Positions 11,216-19,645 of a DNA stretch of 24,199 nt are shown piece after piece. This DNA comes from a virus, in the IMG/VR virus record IMGVR_UViG_3300006793_000278, positions 1 through 24,199 of that record, one strand, 5' to 3'. Position 1 is the stretch's first letter, and each line of letters begins with the position of its first letter. The translations under genes and the position numbers were made by a program. The notes under the pieces were generated by a model, which was not told where the DNA came from, made no database searches, and worked only from the letters and a program-made list of their open reading frames with translations.

Positions 11216-12973
11216 ATGACAAACTACCTTGGGATAACGATTGACTATGAAAGAGATAATCGCCTCAGCGACCAAGCAGTTACACTCATGCGTGACTACT
11301 ATATGCTCAGCAGTGAACAATCGCCCCAAGAGGCTTTTGCTCGTGCTAGTGTGGCCTATTGTGGCGGTGATCTTGATTTTGCACAAAGGATATATGACTA
11401 TGCTAGCAAAGGTTGGTTCATGTTTGCGAGCCCTGTGCTCAGCAATGCCCCAGAACCGAATGGAAAGATTAGTGGGTTGCCTATTAGTTGTTTCCTTACT
11501 TACGTGGGGGACAATCTTGATAGCCTTATTGAACATAATGGTGAAGTAGCATGGCTTTCCGTAAAGGGCGGCGGTGTGGGTGGGCACTGGTCAGACGTGA
11601 GAGGGATCAGCGACAAAGCCCCCGGCCCGATCCCGTTCATGAAAGTAGTGGACGCACAGATGACAGCGTACAAACAAGGAAAGACAAGAAAGGGTAGCTA
11701 TGCGGCGTACCTAGACGTAAGCCATCCTGACATCGAGGAGTTCATTTCATTTAAAGTACCGACTGGTGGTGACATCAATCGTAAATGTTTTAATTTGTTT
11801 AACGCAGTCAATGTGACTGATGAATTTATGGAGAGTGTAATCAATGATACAGAGTGGAACCTTACAGACCCAAGTACAGGAATTGTTAGAGAGACAGTCA
11901 AAGCTCGTAGACTGTGGCAACGAATCCTTGAAGCTCGCTTCAGAACTGGCAGTCCTTACCTTAACTTTATCGACACAGCCAAAAGAGGCTTACCAGAAGC
12001 TCAAAGAAAACTTGGATTGTCAATTAACGGCTCTAACCTCTGCAACGAAATCCATCTCGCAACAAGTGAAGACCGTACAGCAGTCTGTTGCCTCTCCTCA
12101 GTCAACCTTGAGCTCTATGACGAGTGGAAAACAAGCGGAATGGTTGGAGACCTTATCCGACTCTTGGACAACGTGCTTCAATTCTTTATTGACCACGCAC
12201 CAGAAGAACTTGGAAAAGCTGTATTCTCAGCATACAGAGAACGTAGCATCGGTCTTGGAGCAATGGGGTTCCACGGCTACCTCCAGTCCAAAGGCATAGC
12301 TTGGGAGTCATGGCAAGCGGCGAGTGAGAACTATGGAATCTTCAAAGACATCAAGTCCCAAGCTGTCGAGGCAACCTACTCGCTCGCTGTGGAACGTGGC
12401 GAGTGTCCTGATGGAGTGGGTACTGGTGTTAGAAATATGCATCTGTTGGCTATTGCTCCTAACGCTAATAGTAGCATCCTTTGCGGGTGCTCTGCTAGCA
12501 TTGAACCACGCATTAGCAACTGCTATGTGCATCGTACTCGTGCCGGGTCTCATACTGTTCGTAATCCATACTTGGAGAAGTTATTAGATGAGAAGGGGCA
12601 AAATACAAAGAAGGTGTGGCAGAGCATACTTGAGAACGAAGGCTCTGTTCAGCACTTGGAGTTCTTATCCGATGACGAGAGGGATACTTTTAAGACAGCG
12701 TTTGAACTTGACCAAACATGGGTTGTGGAACATTCGGCAAAGCGACAGGAGTTTATATGTCAAGGCCAGAGTGTCAACGTCTTCTTCCCTTCGGGTACGG
12801 ATAAAGCTATTGTTAATCAGGTACATCTCAAGGCATGGAAGGAAGGGCTTAAAGGACTATACTATCTCAGAACGACTGCGGGTGTTACAGCAGAGAAGGT
12901 TGGAACTAAGGTAGATCGTAATGCCCTGAAGGATTTTGAGGATGAAGAGGTGTGTGTCTCATGTCAGGGCTAA
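11216..12973 (+). CDS. nrdA: Class I ribonucleotide reductase, large subunit
   Basis: The 585-residue catalytic subunit reduces ribonucleotides to deoxyribonucleotides. All key residues are present: C92 (ISCFL), the N274-C276-E278 triad (SNLCNEI), the partner cysteine at 291-292 (AVCCLSS), the radical-path pair Y549-Y550 (GLYYLRT) and the C-terminal shuttle pair C580/C583 (VCVSCQG). The protein starts directly at the fold preceding the barrel. At 585 residues, against about 760 in E. coli, it lacks the N-terminal ATP-cone, so it should not be shut down by dATP through that site. ATG 11216 follows GGAGAAG. The gene starts a unit that also holds nrdB. Confidence 0.97.
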   Translation: MTNYLGITIDYERDNRLSDQAVTLMRDYYMLSSEQSPQEAFARASVAYCGGDLDFAQRIYDYASKGWFMFASPVLSNAPEPNGKISGLPISCFLTYVGDNLDSLIEHNGEVAWLSVKGGGVGGHWSDVRGISDKAPGPIPFMKVVDAQMTAYKQGKTRKGSYAAYLDVSHPDIEEFISFKVPTGGDINRKCFNLFNAVNVTDEFMESVINDTEWNLTDPSTGIVRETVKARRLWQRILEARFRTGSPYLNFIDTAKRGLPEAQRKLGLSINGSNLCNEIHLATSEDRTAVCCLSSVNLELYDEWKTSGMVGDLIRLLDNVLQFFIDHAPEELGKAVFSAYRERSIGLGAMGFHGYLQSKGIAWESWQAASENYGIFKDIKSQAVEATYSLAVERGECPDGVGTGVRNMHLLAIAPNANSSILCGCSASIEPRISNCYVHRTRAGSHTVRNPYLEKLLDEKGQNTKKVWQSILENEGSVQHLEFLSDDERDTFKTAFELDQTWVVEHSAKRQEFICQGQSVNVFFPSGTDKAIVNQVHLKAWKEGLKGLYYLRTTAGVTAEKVGTKVDRNALKDFEDEEVCVSCQG

Positions 12974-13350
12974 ATGGATATCAGCTAATACAACGCATGA
13001 GTGAAGTTGAGTTGCTACAGGGCTTTGACGGCCCTGTCACTCACGATCAAATCCCCAAACTAGAAGAGGCAATTGAAGAAGAGAGTAAGAAGTCTAAAGC
13101 CTGTGAAGAACGTAATTATGATAAAATGCAGTACAGTAATCCTCATGCCAAAGAGATTAAACGTCTGCGTACCATCATTGCTTTTGTCAAAGCAGGTGCC
13201 AGTGTAGAACGTACTGGTGGCGGTTTTATTACCGTTAATGGTAAGTACATTATCTCTTTAGCCAATCCACGATGGAGGGTCAAAGGAAAGAACAAATGGT
13301 ACTGGTATACTACACCAGAGCAATTTATGGATAAATACGTCAACAGATAA
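12961..13350 (+). CDS. Protein of unknown function between nrdA and nrdB
   Basis: From ATG 12961 (GAAGAGG upstream, 13-base overlap with nrdA) the product has 129 residues. The first half is a charged helix (TKLEEAIEEESKKS-type region, about 40-60, and KEIKRLRTIIAFVKAG). The second half is a basic, aromatic beta region (GGGFITVNGKYIISL, WRVKGKNKWYWYTTPEQF). The Trp/Lys-rich C-terminal part could bind nucleic acid. I do not recognise it. Sitting inside the RNR unit suggests a nucleotide-metabolism or host-takeover role, but this is not proven. Confidence 0.75.
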   Translation: MSGLNGYQLIQRMSEVELLQGFDGPVTHDQIPKLEEAIEEESKKSKACEERNYDKMQYSNPHAKEIKRLRTIIAFVKAGASVERTGGGFITVNGKYIISLANPRWRVKGKNKWYWYTTPEQFMDKYVNR

Positions 13351-13356
13351 CATAGT

Positions 13357-13444
13357 ATCCATATATGTTGCTTTTGGGTGTAAATGGACACTATATAGAC
13401 CAAAGTCTACACATATGTTTCTTTTATGGATCATTCGTGTAGAC
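13357..13444 (+). promoter_or_regulatory. Structured gap with competing hairpins between nrdA and nrdB
   Basis: The only sizeable gap in the RNR unit holds several nested repeats. GTCTACAC (13405-13412) can pair with GTGTAGAC (13437-13444), or its first five bases can pair with TAGAC (13396-13400) around CAAA; the two pairings exclude each other. ATCCATA (13357-13363) pairs with TATGGAT (13425-13431). A direct repeat of ATGTT-CTTTT type recurs exactly 50 bases apart (13361-13375 and 13411-13425, 13 of 15 bases equal). No T-run follows. It may be an RNA switch, a processing site or a binding array. Confidence 0.55.
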
Positions 13445-13470
13445 CTATCCGCAGATAAATGGGAGAGAAT

Positions 13471-13680
13471 ATGAAAACCAAAGCAGGAACAATTGACGTA
13501 AAAGACTACGTTGAACATGAAGATGGAAGTGCAACACTGGTTGTCGATACAGACCCAGAAGCGACAAGACTGTTAGTCGAGGTAGGACTTAGGCGGTTGC
13601 TTGAGATGGCTGTAGATAAAGAGAATGACGAGTACAAGTTTGAGGACAATGATGAAAGAGACGACACAACTACTGATTAA
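13471..13680 (+). CDS. Small protein of unknown function (69 residues)
   Basis: I chose ATG 13471 because GGGAGAG (13461-13467) precedes it; the in-frame ATG 13459 overlaps that site. The product starts MKTKAGTIDVKDYVEHEDGS and is acidic, with a strand pair (TIDVKDYVEHEDGSATLVVDTD), a helix (EATRLLVEVGLRRLLEMAVD) and a disordered acidic tail. Small strand-helix proteins of this kind are common among phage hypotheticals. I cannot name its function. Confidence 0.72.
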   Translation: MKTKAGTIDVKDYVEHEDGSATLVVDTDPEATRLLVEVGLRRLLEMAVDKENDEYKFEDNDERDDTTTD

Positions 13681-13846
13681 GCGACTGGAGTTAGTTAAAG
13701 ACTCTGATCCATTTAACAAACGACTGATGAATGATTGCTTTGACCACTTTAAAGTGTTACAATCAGAGATAGAAAGACTACAATTTCACAACAACAATCT
13801 GATGAATGTAATCTATCAGAACCAAGGAGAATTAGAAAACCTATGA
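13652..13846 (+). CDS. Small coiled-coil protein before nrdB
   Basis: Read from ATG 13652 (GAGG at 13642-13645; ATG 13649 is an alternative). The 64-residue product starts MKETTQLLIKRLELVKDSD and is almost entirely helical with heptad-like spacing (FDHFKVLQSEIERLQFHNNNLMNVIYQNQGELENL), so it probably forms a coiled coil. It overlaps the gene before it by 29 bases and nrdB by 4 (ATGA). Function unknown. Confidence 0.7.
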   Translation: MKETTQLLIKRLELVKDSDPFNKRLMNDCFDHFKVLQSEIERLQFHNNNLMNVIYQNQGELENL

Positions 13847-14796
13847 GTCTATTAGAAGCGAACGTAACCTACAAACCCTTTAGCTACCCTTGGGCAGTGA
13901 CGTATGCAACAGAGCATGAGCGTATCCACTGGATTGAGGACGAACTGGAGTTACAAACAGATGTTAACCACTGGAAGTCGGGGGCTCTATCGGAGACAGA
14001 GAAGAACCACATTACCCAGATTCTGCGGTTGTTCACGCAGAGTGACGTTGCAGTCGGGACAAACTACCTTGAGTATTATATACCCAAGTTTAAGAACAAT
14101 GAGATCAGGGCAATGCTCACAGCCTTTGCTAGTCGTGAGTTCATCCATCAGCGAGCCTACGCACTCCTGAATGACACCCTAGGGTTACCTGAGGAAGAGT
14201 TCACTACCTTCCTTGAGTATCAGCAAATGTCTGCAAAAGTGGAGTTCATGTCCGATATTGACGTACATACCATCTCAGGCACTGGCTTGGCTATTGCACG
14301 GTCAGTCATGAACGAAGGTATGTCGTTGTTCAGTGCTTTTGCAATGCTGTTGAACTACCAGAGATACGGTAAGATGCCGGGTATGTGTACAGTCGTAGAA
14401 TGGTCTGTACGAGATGAGAGCCAACACGCTGAAGGAATGGCTAAGTTGTTTAGGGAGTTCTGTAATGAACATCCACGAATTGTTAATGATGACTTTAAGA
14501 AAGATATCTACGAGATGTTCCGTACTGCAGTCAAGCTTGAAGACAAGGTTATTGATCTTGCGTATGAGATGGGTGACTTGGAAGGTCTTACAGCGGCAGA
14601 TGTCAAGCAGTACATTCGCTACCTCGCAGACAGACGACTACTACAGCTTGGTCTCAAGACGAACTGGAAGGTTAAGGAGAACCCTCTCCCGTGGATGGAG
14701 GAGTTGCTTGGTGGTAGTTCTATTTCCAACTTTTTTGAAAAGCGAGTCACAGATTACAACGCACACGGATTGGAAGGGGAAGACTGGGGTTGGTAA
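13843..14796 (+). CDS. nrdB: Class I ribonucleotide reductase, small (radical) subunit
   Basis: The 317-residue beta subunit builds the diiron-tyrosyl radical used by NrdA. All six metal ligands can be placed: D68 (TQSDVAVG), E99 and H102 (REFIHQRAY), E158 (NEGMSLF), E192 and H195 (VRDESQH). The radical tyrosine is Y106, with the same E-2-H-3-Y spacing as E. coli E115/H118/Y122. D68 to E99 is 31 residues, as in E. coli. The C-terminal tail (TDYNAHGLEGEDWGW) has Y305, a candidate for the relay tyrosine that passes the radical to NrdA. It lacks the losses seen in metal-free or Tyr-free subclasses. Confidence 0.97.
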   Translation: MSLLEANVTYKPFSYPWAVTYATEHERIHWIEDELELQTDVNHWKSGALSETEKNHITQILRLFTQSDVAVGTNYLEYYIPKFKNNEIRAMLTAFASREFIHQRAYALLNDTLGLPEEEFTTFLEYQQMSAKVEFMSDIDVHTISGTGLAIARSVMNEGMSLFSAFAMLLNYQRYGKMPGMCTVVEWSVRDESQHAEGMAKLFREFCNEHPRIVNDDFKKDIYEMFRTAVKLEDKVIDLAYEMGDLEGLTAADVKQYIRYLADRRLLQLGLKTNWKVKENPLPWMEELLGGSSISNFFEKRVTDYNAHGLEGEDWGW

Positions 14797-14930
14797 GGAC
14801 TTATAAAGTTTACTGCGGTCAGCGGTACATAGGGACGTATAGGGCCAAGGATGGCACCTCAGCAATCAAACAATCACAATCAGGACAGACAGGCAATGCC
14901 AAGCATCTGTATAAGGCGGTAGAGGTATGA
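14790..14930 (+). CDS. Small basic protein from a TTG start (46 residues)
   Basis: A frame starting at TTG 14790, inside the nrdB stop region, with GGAAGGGGA (14772-14780) upstream. The product reads MVRTYKVYCGQRYIGTYRAK and continues to KHLYKAVEV. It is basic, with an early YKVYCGQRYIGTYRA beta-hairpin-like stretch. No ATG is available. Overlap with nrdB upstream and an ATGA overlap with the next gene support translation. I do not recognise it. Confidence 0.5.
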   Translation: MVRTYKVYCGQRYIGTYRAKDGTSAIKQSQSGQTGNAKHLYKAVEV

Positions 14931-15112
14931 TAACAGCTAGGTTTCACAATGTATTCGGACTGTCTGCAGAGACAGTACAGAGTCAACCAGTGTTAGGATG
15001 GAAGGAAGGTGAGGACATTGACGAGGCTACAGTGTACTTCTTTGATGGTTTTGTAATCAATGTCCCCTTTTGTAAGATTATGATTGGGGACATCTTTGAG
15101 GTTTTTGAGTAG
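14927..15112 (+). CDS. Last rightward gene, unknown function (61 residues)
   Basis: The product starts MITARFHNVFGLSAETVQSQ. It is acidic, with alternating hydrophobic strands (EATVYFFDGFVINVPFCKIMIGDIFEVFE), so probably a small beta fold. I do not recognise it. Its start overlaps the previous stop as ATGA, and the rightward terminator begins 18 bases after its stop. Confidence 0.7.
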   Translation: MITARFHNVFGLSAETVQSQPVLGWKEGEDIDEATVYFFDGFVINVPFCKIMIGDIFEVFE

Positions 15113-15130
15113 GTCGTTCGCTCAACCCTT

Positions 15131-15152
15131 GGGGCCTTAGGGCCCCTTTTTT
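15131..15152 (+). terminator. Intrinsic terminator ending the rightward arm
   Basis: A perfect 6-base GC stem, GGGGCC (15131-15136) with GGCCCC (15141-15146), encloses TTAG and is followed by six T residues (15147-15152). It works for the plus strand only: no T-run follows in the leftward direction. The T-run touches the stop codon of the converging leftward gene. Confidence 0.92.
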
Positions 15153-16833
15153 ATGGCCCGAATAAATCAGGATCTTCTTCAAACGGATTATCAACCAACA
15201 CATCTCCTACTACGGTGCCTAAAGCGGCTACGTTACCTGCGGCACTAGCAACATCCTGCGGGCGTACCTGAGCCGGTGTCTCTAGTTCTGCCTTGATGTC
15301 AGCCACAGCAGTGATATCCTGCGGTTGACGCTTAGGATTGGCTGAAGGGTTGATTATGTTCTTGGTAATAGGAGGCAGTACAGCAATCAGCTTAGTTGAC
15401 CCTACAGGGGTCATACCAAACAAATCTTGAATGTCAGACATTTGAGATGTGACGTTACCATCCTTACCTACCTTGTAGACAATGTTTACACCGCCTAACT
15501 CCATTGCCTCAGTGACCATAGAGTCAGAAAAGTAAACATCAGCGTCTTCACCCTGATCTTTGTTACGATTGATTTTGAATCCCTTGGCTTCCATTGCCTT
15601 GGCAAGTTCATCATTTGATTTGAAACCACGCTTCTCACGGTGCTTGAATGCACGGTTGACGATATTTGTTGTAGGGAACTTGACAATTTTATTAAGCTCT
15701 GTAGCTAGTTCACTAACATCGGTAATTGTACTTAAAGACGGGTTATCTGTAAATGCCTGATTGATCTTTGAAATTTTGTTACTATCTAGTGTAGATGTCT
15801 TATCATCTAACTCCAGAGTCCGATTGTATGACTGAATAAAGTCATCGCCATTCTTAAAACCATTCTTCATGGGGAATACTGAAGGTAACCTAGAAGCTTT
15901 CTCAGCTTTATATCCGAATGCGGCATTATACATACGTCCAGACCCTTCAGTTCCTATGGGTTGCCGTTCGACCATAATTAACTTGTCGTTTCCTTTGATA
16001 CCCCAATTAGATGACATAGTACGGAAGAAAGCGTCAGCATCTTGTTTGTTAAGACCAGACATTTGTCTATAATCATCAGGTTTAAACATGGCTTGATGAG
16101 TAAAGTAATCGGTATCCAACTTAGATAATAAAGGACTACGGTCTCCAATCATCCGTCCCAATAAATCTTCATAACCTACTTGACCCCATAAAGCGTTGCC
16201 ATAGGTTGCCTTAGCACCCTTAGGTCGTTGCTCAGGTTTACGCACAAGATCAGTGAGTGTTTTACTAACACCCCGCTGATTTAACTCAGCCATGCCTTGA
16301 GGGCTTACAGCTTGCTTAAGTGCATTTGCAAACCCTTGAACACCTCCACGTAATGTTGCGGCCACCTTCTGTCCGCTGTAAAAACCGGGGAGTTCGTTTG
16401 GCATATTACGTGCAACTAAATTACCAAACAAACGAGAACCAACTACAGGAATAGATGACCCTGCTTCTTCAATGAAACGAGCAGTACGTGGGTAGTCTTC
16501 AGCAACACCTTGGAGTGCTTGAGGGATGCCTGTGAGGTTCGCTAAGTAGGCTGTAGCGTCCTCTACGGGCTGAGGAATTAGTGAACTAAAAAGACTTCCT
16601 ACAGGGTTTCCTAAAAACTCATAAGCAGTGCCTGAGATCAACTCAAGAGGATTACGAGTGCCTTCTTGAAACTCTTGATTAACACGAGCCATATTGCTTG
16701 GGATATTCCCAAGTGTTTGAGCATTATTACGCACAAACCGACTAAAGGCGTAGTTGTCAGGATTGTAGGTTGCATCTTGAACAGCCTGCGGAAATGCCGC
16801 AGGGTTGCCCATCACTCGATCCAGTGCGCTCAT
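15151..16833 (-). CDS. Probable internal virion or ejection protein (560 residues)
   Basis: The product starts MSALDRVMGNPAAFPQAVQD and is the last gene of the leftward arm. The N-terminal third is helical and rich in Gly, Ala and Asn. A middle segment is mixed (GYEDLLGRMIGDRSPLLSKLDTDYFTHQAMFKPDDYRQM). The C-terminus is low-complexity Ala/Val/Pro and acidic (EEDPDLFGP). I know no family for it. Its place after three other soluble, low-complexity virion-type genes, and its TAATG overlap with the one before, suggest a protein packaged in the head and released into the host with the DNA. An unrelated late function cannot be excluded. Confidence 0.6.
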   Translation of the reverse strand: MSALDRVMGNPAAFPQAVQDATYNPDNYAFSRFVRNNAQTLGNIPSNMARVNQEFQEGTRNPLELISGTAYEFLGNPVGSLFSSLIPQPVEDATAYLANLTGIPQALQGVAEDYPRTARFIEEAGSSIPVVGSRLFGNLVARNMPNELPGFYSGQKVAATLRGGVQGFANALKQAVSPQGMAELNQRGVSKTLTDLVRKPEQRPKGAKATYGNALWGQVGYEDLLGRMIGDRSPLLSKLDTDYFTHQAMFKPDDYRQMSGLNKQDADAFFRTMSSNWGIKGNDKLIMVERQPIGTEGSGRMYNAAFGYKAEKASRLPSVFPMKNGFKNGDDFIQSYNRTLELDDKTSTLDSNKISKINQAFTDNPSLSTITDVSELATELNKIVKFPTTNIVNRAFKHREKRGFKSNDELAKAMEAKGFKINRNKDQGEDADVYFSDSMVTEAMELGGVNIVYKVGKDGNVTSQMSDIQDLFGMTPVGSTKLIAVLPPITKNIINPSANPKRQPQDITAVADIKAELETPAQVRPQDVASAAGNVAALGTVVGDVLVDNPFEEDPDLFGP

Positions 16834-18332
16834 TACTGCTGTTGCTCCTCAATAATCTCAGGAACCATCTTGCCTGCTTCAAAAGCGGCACCTCGTGTAC
16901 CTTGGGTAAGTGCCTCACCTGCAAGAGCACGGCCACCGGGCTGTGCAAGACCATAAGCCCCTAAACCTAACCCAAGGCTTGCAGTTGCAGTTGGTGACAA
17001 GTTACCAAACATACCACCACCAGAGACCGCACCACCGACTAAAAGTGGGTGTCTTTCGACAAAGTTGAGAACCTTAGCGATACCTTTGGGTCTAGACTCT
17101 TGAATGCCAAACTGCTTGGCGTTGAGCTTACCTTCAATCGCATAATGTTGACGACGTAGTGTATCTCGCATTCCGGGCACCATCCCGTCGAGTTGTTCGT
17201 TAAGGGTATTACGTACAACCCTAACGACATCTAAGCCTAACTTAGAGCCTTCAAACAAGTTCTTGTCAAACACGTTCTCAGAGATTTTATCCATAGCCTG
17301 ACGTAGACGATAGAGTCCCTCAGGTGTCCCATCAAATGCTTTGTTTGCTGTTGTAAAGATCTCTTCAGCTTTGGACACAATGTTGCTGAGTTCTGCAAAG
17401 TCCTCAAACTCTGCATTCTCTTTGGCAAACTTCTGTAGTGCACCCTCTACCTTGGTTGCAATCTGGCCCTTACTCATTCTCATGCCTTTGTTCTTGGCTT
17501 TCTTGAGTTGTCCAGTGATCTTGGTAGTTAGTTTATTGACTTCCCTTTGGAACACAGGAATCATCTTAGCAGGATTATCACTTGCTTTGATACCTAGGCT
17601 GATTGCCGTGTTAAGAATACCGTTATCATAGGGTGATAACTTCTCACCAAAGCGAGCCGCACGGTCTGCCGCCTTGTGACTTAAGATCATCTCTGCCAGA
17701 CCTTTCTTCTCACCTGCTACAGCAGTCTGGGGGCCTAGGGCATCTGGGAACTTCTTAGATCCCTTAAGAGGTAGTCCTACGACGTTTGCTAAAGGCCCTG
17801 CCAATGTTAAGTCCAACGTACTGAGCATGAAGTCTTTCTGACTTGGTGATAAGTTCTCATACCACTCCAAGGCTTCTTGCGCTTCCTCAGACTTGAGGAG
17901 CTTAGATCCACCTGCCGCTACAATCTCTTTCAAATACGACTTAGCATCATCAGGAGTCATCTGGCTTAACACAGTGAACATTGTTTCACCTGTGAGTTCC
18001 GCAAGTGCTCCTACAGCCGCACCCATCTGAGTAACGAACATCTGACCAAAGCCAATCTGATCGCCCTTGAATCCCTCGTAAGCACGTTCCATGCGTTCTT
18101 CACGGGATGTCATGATACCACCCATGCGCTCTAGGTAGTCTCTGTCCTGTTCTCTTGTAGGAACTTCCTGAGGCATCGCTTCAAAGCCTAAAGGGATGTC
18201 ACCAGAAGCAACCTGAGGGGCAACCTGAGGGCCTGAGGCAGGCGTAGGAGGCTGTTGTGGTGTCTGGGGTGCCACTGGGGGCGTAGGGCCTGCCTGTGGC
18301 ATTCTGACAAAGCCGGGAGGTAATTGTGCCAT
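16833..18332 (-). CDS. Probable ejection protein with LPPGF-type motifs (499 residues)
   Basis: The product opens with a proline-rich disordered region carrying two related motifs, LPPGFVRMPQ (4-13) and IPLGFEAMPQ (46-55). LPPGF-like motifs recur, from memory, in N-terminal parts of phage ejection or internal virion proteins. Helices with hydrophobic and Gly-rich patches follow (FGQMFVTQMGAAVGALAELTGETMF; STLDLTLAGPLANVVGLPLKG), then a long basic helical stretch (about 270-330), and a Gly/Ala-rich hydrophobic tail region (LLVGGAVSGGGMFGNL). Such proteins can line a channel through the host envelope. AGGAG precedes its ATG. Confidence 0.65.
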   Translation of the reverse strand: MAQLPPGFVRMPQAGPTPPVAPQTPQQPPTPASGPQVAPQVASGDIPLGFEAMPQEVPTREQDRDYLERMGGIMTSREERMERAYEGFKGDQIGFGQMFVTQMGAAVGALAELTGETMFTVLSQMTPDDAKSYLKEIVAAGGSKLLKSEEAQEALEWYENLSPSQKDFMLSTLDLTLAGPLANVVGLPLKGSKKFPDALGPQTAVAGEKKGLAEMILSHKAADRAARFGEKLSPYDNGILNTAISLGIKASDNPAKMIPVFQREVNKLTTKITGQLKKAKNKGMRMSKGQIATKVEGALQKFAKENAEFEDFAELSNIVSKAEEIFTTANKAFDGTPEGLYRLRQAMDKISENVFDKNLFEGSKLGLDVVRVVRNTLNEQLDGMVPGMRDTLRRQHYAIEGKLNAKQFGIQESRPKGIAKVLNFVERHPLLVGGAVSGGGMFGNLSPTATASLGLGLGAYGLAQPGGRALAGEALTQGTRGAAFEAGKMVPEIIEEQQQ

Positions 18333-18340
18333 TTGGTCTC

Positions 18341-19645
18341 CTATTGAACAGGTGTTCCGTCTGCTCTTACATACATTCCACTATAAGGATCAAGGTAAAT
18401 GATCTCACCTGTCTGTGGATTCTGTGCTTGGTCAAATCCCAAGCGGTCATAAGGTACTTCAACCTTACGCAAGTTAATCTGTTCATCAGGGAATGACATC
18501 TTAATATCATCGACAAGCATATTATGGAAGATCATTGCCGCACCAGTAACCTGACGGTTAATTCTGGAAATATCTCGAATAGCGTTTTCGTCCAACGACA
18601 CTTTGTTGCCAGACACTTCTCTCATGAAATCTTTATCGGCCTCAGTAATCGAGTTGCCTGTACCTAACGCTCCGGTTTTAAGCAACTCAAGCGTCAATCC
18701 TGCACTTGTAGCAAAAAATGTTTCAGTTGCCGCAGGGCGATCACTGTCGGTAAATCCTAGCTTGTTTAGTACCTTAGTTGCGTTCTTGATAAACTCAGCC
18801 CCTGTACCTGTAATAACTTCTCCAGAATTGATTAATGTGTCCATTCTGTCAATAGTTGCAAGTGTTTTGTTTGCTGTACGGGTTCCCTTTAATGATTTTG
18901 TGTATTCGTCTGACAGACCACCGCCAAGTTTCTCAAGGAACTTTTGTGTTGGCTTGTCAATCGTAACGTCTACCTTGGTACCCTCAGGCTTGTAACGCTC
19001 TGCACGAGCAACCTCAGTCCGTGTACCGTCAGCATCAACACGATAAGTAACAATCTCGTTACCTTCTTTGATCTCTTGGAACTTAGGAGCCGCACCTCGT
19101 TGTGATTTACTGATGTCAGCAAGGGTCTTTTGTAAGCTGAAGACACCTAGGCGAGCCTCTGTGGCCTTGTTACGTGCCATATTAGCTTGCTCTTCAAAAC
19201 CCGGCACACTTTCTAAACGAGTTGCTATCGCATCAAAATCTTGCGCTCTGTTGTCAAGCTCTGTCATCATTGCTTGTTCACGACTAGGGGCAGGCTGTTG
19301 GATCTCTGGAAGAGCACCACGGCCTGTTGCTTCAGACAATAAGGCACCCTCAAGGCCACCTAGTTGTTGATCTAACACAGCCTGTTGCTGTGCCTGAGCT
19401 TGTGCCCTCTGCTGTTGGACATCTGTCTTTGCTTGGCGAATAAGCGATTGCTGTTGACGTGCCTGAGTAACCCTAGGGTCTTCTCCTCCAAATGCTCGCC
19501 CAACAGCACGTCCAAGTCCGAATCCTACTGTAGCTTCAGGGCTACGCATTTGAGCCATTCGGGTTTGTTCTTCTTGACGAATCTGCTGAAGAATCTGAGC
19601 AGGACTAGCACCGAATAATGATAATACTTGATCTCTTCTAGCCAT
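18341..19645 (-). CDS. Probable internal virion protein with Gln-rich coiled coil (434 residues)
   Basis: The product starts MARRDQVLSLFGASPAQILQ. It has a Gln-rich coiled-coil region (about 60-95, with repeated QQQ and AQAQ), a second helical region, and a conserved-looking helical C-terminal domain (TFFATSAGLTLELLKTG, SITEADKDFMREVSG). It ends with the short strand tail IIYLDPYSGMYVRADGTPVQ. I recall the C-terminal pattern from internal virion proteins of podoviruses but cannot name a family. GGAGAA precedes the ATG, and the start overlaps the upstream stop as TAATG. Confidence 0.62.
   Translation of the reverse strand: MARRDQVLSLFGASPAQILQQIRQEEQTRMAQMRSPEATVGFGLGRAVGRAFGGEDPRVTQARQQQSLIRQAKTDVQQQRAQAQAQQQAVLDQQLGGLEGALLSEATGRGALPEIQQPAPSREQAMMTELDNRAQDFDAIATRLESVPGFEEQANMARNKATEARLGVFSLQKTLADISKSQRGAAPKFQEIKEGNEIVTYRVDADGTRTEVARAERYKPEGTKVDVTIDKPTQKFLEKLGGGLSDEYTKSLKGTRTANKTLATIDRMDTLINSGEVITGTGAEFIKNATKVLNKLGFTDSDRPAATETFFATSAGLTLELLKTGALGTGNSITEADKDFMREVSGNKVSLDENAIRDISRINRQVTGAAMIFHNMLVDDIKMSFPDEQINLRKVEVPYDRLGFDQAQNPQTGEIIYLDPYSGMYVRADGTPVQ

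Noticed and set aside
11241-11549. Hydrophobic plus-strand frame inside nrdA
   Set aside because: The apparent membrane segments come from reading conserved nrdA codons in another frame.
12324-12587. Very hydrophobic plus-strand frame inside nrdA
   Set aside because: It is out of frame with a conserved catalytic gene and has no ribosome site.
15061-15092. Inverted repeat TGTCCCC/GGGGACA as a leftward terminator
   Set aside because: The loop is 18 bases, no T-run follows, and it lies within a rightward gene.
15924-15929. TATAAT-like box on the minus strand
   Set aside because: It lies inside a virion gene, has no -35 at proper spacing, and the upstream TG is misplaced by one base.
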